A stretch of DNA of 64,000 bases from Paraburkholderia sp. LEh10 (GTDB taxonomy: Bacteria; Pseudomonadota; Gammaproteobacteria; Burkholderiales; Burkholderiaceae). The notes beneath the pieces are model-generated. The model did not search any database. It was not told the origin of the DNA and was given only the letters and a program-made list of their open reading frames with translations. The number at the start of each line of letters is the position of its first letter. The first letter of the stretch is position 1. Shown here one piece after another: positions 63,128-64,000 of the stretch. The stretch spans positions 28,227 through 92,226 of the forward strand of contig NZ_JAGIPX010000031.1 of assembly GCF_017814945.1 (NCBI RefSeq). The letters are read 5' to 3'. A program made the translations under genes and the position numbers.

Positions 63128-63628
63128 TCAGGCGGTCGCGGTGGATTTCGACGACGTGCCGGCTTTCATGCCGGCCGCGCCCTGGACCACGGCCTTGACG
63201 ATGTTGTGGTAGCCCGTGCAGCGGCACAGGTTGCCGTCGAGCTGATGGCGCGCGTCGTCTTCCGTCAGGTTCGGATTCGCTTCGGCGAGCGCGGTCGCGC
63301 TCATCACCATGCCCGGCGTGCAGAAGCCGCACTGGAGACCATGGCATTCGCGAAAAGCCGCTTGCATCGGATGCAATTCGCCGTTCTTCGACAGCCCTTC
63401 AATCGTCGTGACGTCCTGGCCTTCGGCCTGTACGGCGAGCATGTTGCAGGACTTGATCGCGCGGCCGTTCAGGTGAACGGTGCACGCGCCGCATTGCGCG
63501 GTGTCGCAGCCGACGTGTGTTCCCGTCAACCGCAACTGTTCGCGTAGAAACTGGACAAGCAGGGTGTGTGGCTCGACGTTCGCGGTAACGGGTGAACCGT
63601 TCACCGTCAGACTAATGCTGATCGCCAT
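63128..63628 (-). CDS. [2Fe-2S] small subunit of Mo hydroxylase (CoxS-like)
   Basis: Iron-sulfur subunit of the hydroxylase. The 166-residue protein has the plant-type cluster Cys41, Cys46, Cys49, Cys61 and the second cluster Cys100, Cys103, Cys135, Cys137 (QCGFCTPG, NLCRCTGY). All eight ligands are intact. The ATG at 63628 has AGGAGACAG upstream. First gene of the operon, 10 bases before coxL. Confidence 0.93.
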   Translation of the reverse strand: MAISISLTVNGSPVTANVEPHTLLVQFLREQLRLTGTHVGCDTAQCGACTVHLNGRAIKSCNMLAVQAEGQDVTTIEGLSKNGELHPMQAAFRECHGLQCGFCTPGMVMSATALAEANPNLTEDDARHQLDGNLCRCTGYHNIVKAVVQGAAGMKAGTSSKSTATA

Positions 63629-63838
63629 GAACTGTCTCCTTGGGGACGCCCTTGGAATGAGCCCCTGGTGGGGCGAAGACCGGCTCGGGCCCGCTTTCAC
63701 TACCTACCGCCTGCCTGCTGTGAGGGTCCGGATCGGTTGAATGCTTTTATGTTTGTATCGAAAAGTAAAACACAAAAAACGGGAGGCGGCTATTGGGTTG
63801 CTACGTTAATTGGTGATTTGCCGTGCCCTGCGCGGGTA

Positions 63839-63915
63839 TCCGGTTTTGCCGCTAATCGCGGGCAGTCTGTTTTGCCGCTATCTCTGGCAGTCTGTTTTGC
63901 CACTATCGCTGGCAT
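63839..63915. repeat. Three tandem repeats of 25-27 bases
   Basis: Three imperfect direct repeats at 63839-63865, 63866-63890 and 63891-63915 share TTTTGCC(G/A)CTA and end in GGCAG or GGCAT. They lie in noncoding sequence directly before the palindromic element at the window edge. Confidence 0.85.
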
Positions 63916-63963
63916 CCGCGATAGCGCCTCGCGGCGCAGGCGTTGCCCCTGTGCGGGGCGGCA

Positions 63964-63998
63964 CCTACTTTTCTTTGCCGGCTGCAAAGAAAAGTAGG
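63964..63998. repeat. Perfect 15-bp palindrome at right edge
   Basis: CCTACTTTTCTTTGC (63964-63978) and GCAAAGAAAAGTAGG (63984-63998) are perfect complements with a 5-base loop. The element is followed by the end of the window, so its full length is unknown. It resembles an abundant intergenic repeat I associate with Paraburkholderia genomes. Confidence 0.8.
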
Positions 63999-64000
63999 CA

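Larger units (their letters stand above)
63629..64000. other. Upstream region of the hydroxylase operon and right-edge repeats
   Basis: 372 bases without a gene. The first 200 bases should hold the promoter of the cox-like operon, but I could not place a convincing one. The last 160 bases are repeats (listed separately). Confidence 0.5.

Overview
The window is a 64 kb stretch of betaproteobacterial core chromosome. The GC-rich codon use, the protein sequences and the gene neighbourhoods (fmt-lysE-htpX-rsmB-ntrYX, mreBCD-mrdA-rodA opposite gatCAB, metXW, hslVU-dksA, regBA) point to Burkholderiaceae, most likely Paraburkholderia or a close relative. The genus is an inference; no rRNA gene is present to settle it. 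I see no prophage, CRISPR array, transposase or plasmid backbone.

Layout. 1-8.1 kb (+): fmt, a LysE exporter, htpX, rsmB, a DUF4390 protein and an NtrY/NtrX-type two-component pair whose regulator lacks an AAA+ domain. 8.1-12.2 kb (+): tRNA-Phe, queuosine-precursor genes queC-queE-queD, an HpaI-type aldolase and a Sel1-repeat lipoprotein-like or periplasmic protein. 12.2-18.8 kb (-): the rod-shape operon mreB-mreC-mreD-mrdA-rodA. 19.1-24.4 kb (+): gatCAB, a PPK2 kinase and xthA. 24.4-31.6 kb (-): an M48 protease, an AmpG-like permease, metW-metX, slmA, a HAD nucleotidase and argB. 31.9-35.8 kb: a CWC zinc-ribbon protein, a frameshifted TPR/glycosyltransferase-like gene and the RegB/RegA redox pair. 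35.9-45.5 kb (-): hslVU, dksA, a His-rich COG0523 GTPase, rlmI, xerC, a DUF484 protein, dapF and an LpxL-type acyltransferase. 45.7-50.3 kb: metK, a small basic protein, a phytanoyl-CoA dioxygenase-like protein, a DUF3185 protein and an aldo/keto reductase. 50.3-56 kb is more accessory: a tiny membrane protein, an MFS exporter, a decayed RND pump gene, a conserved small protein, srkA, a DUF3857-protein remnant and a PepSY membrane protein behind a Fur-like box. 56-63.6 kb (-): a complete form II CO-dehydrogenase-like molybdenum hydroxylase cluster (coxS-L-M-D-E-G and xdhC). The last 160 bases are a repeat region.

Most of the window is housekeeping. The observations most worth following are: a DksA that has lost three of four zinc cysteines and lies next to a His-rich COG0523 metallochaperone; the form II (AYRGAGR) hydroxylase cluster of unknown substrate; the AAA+-less NtrX-like regulator; a clean frameshift in a TPR/GT9-like gene; two decaying genes; a pair of 38-base dispersed repeats; and the tandem-plus-palindrome element at the right edge. 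I did not find a convincing wholly new system.
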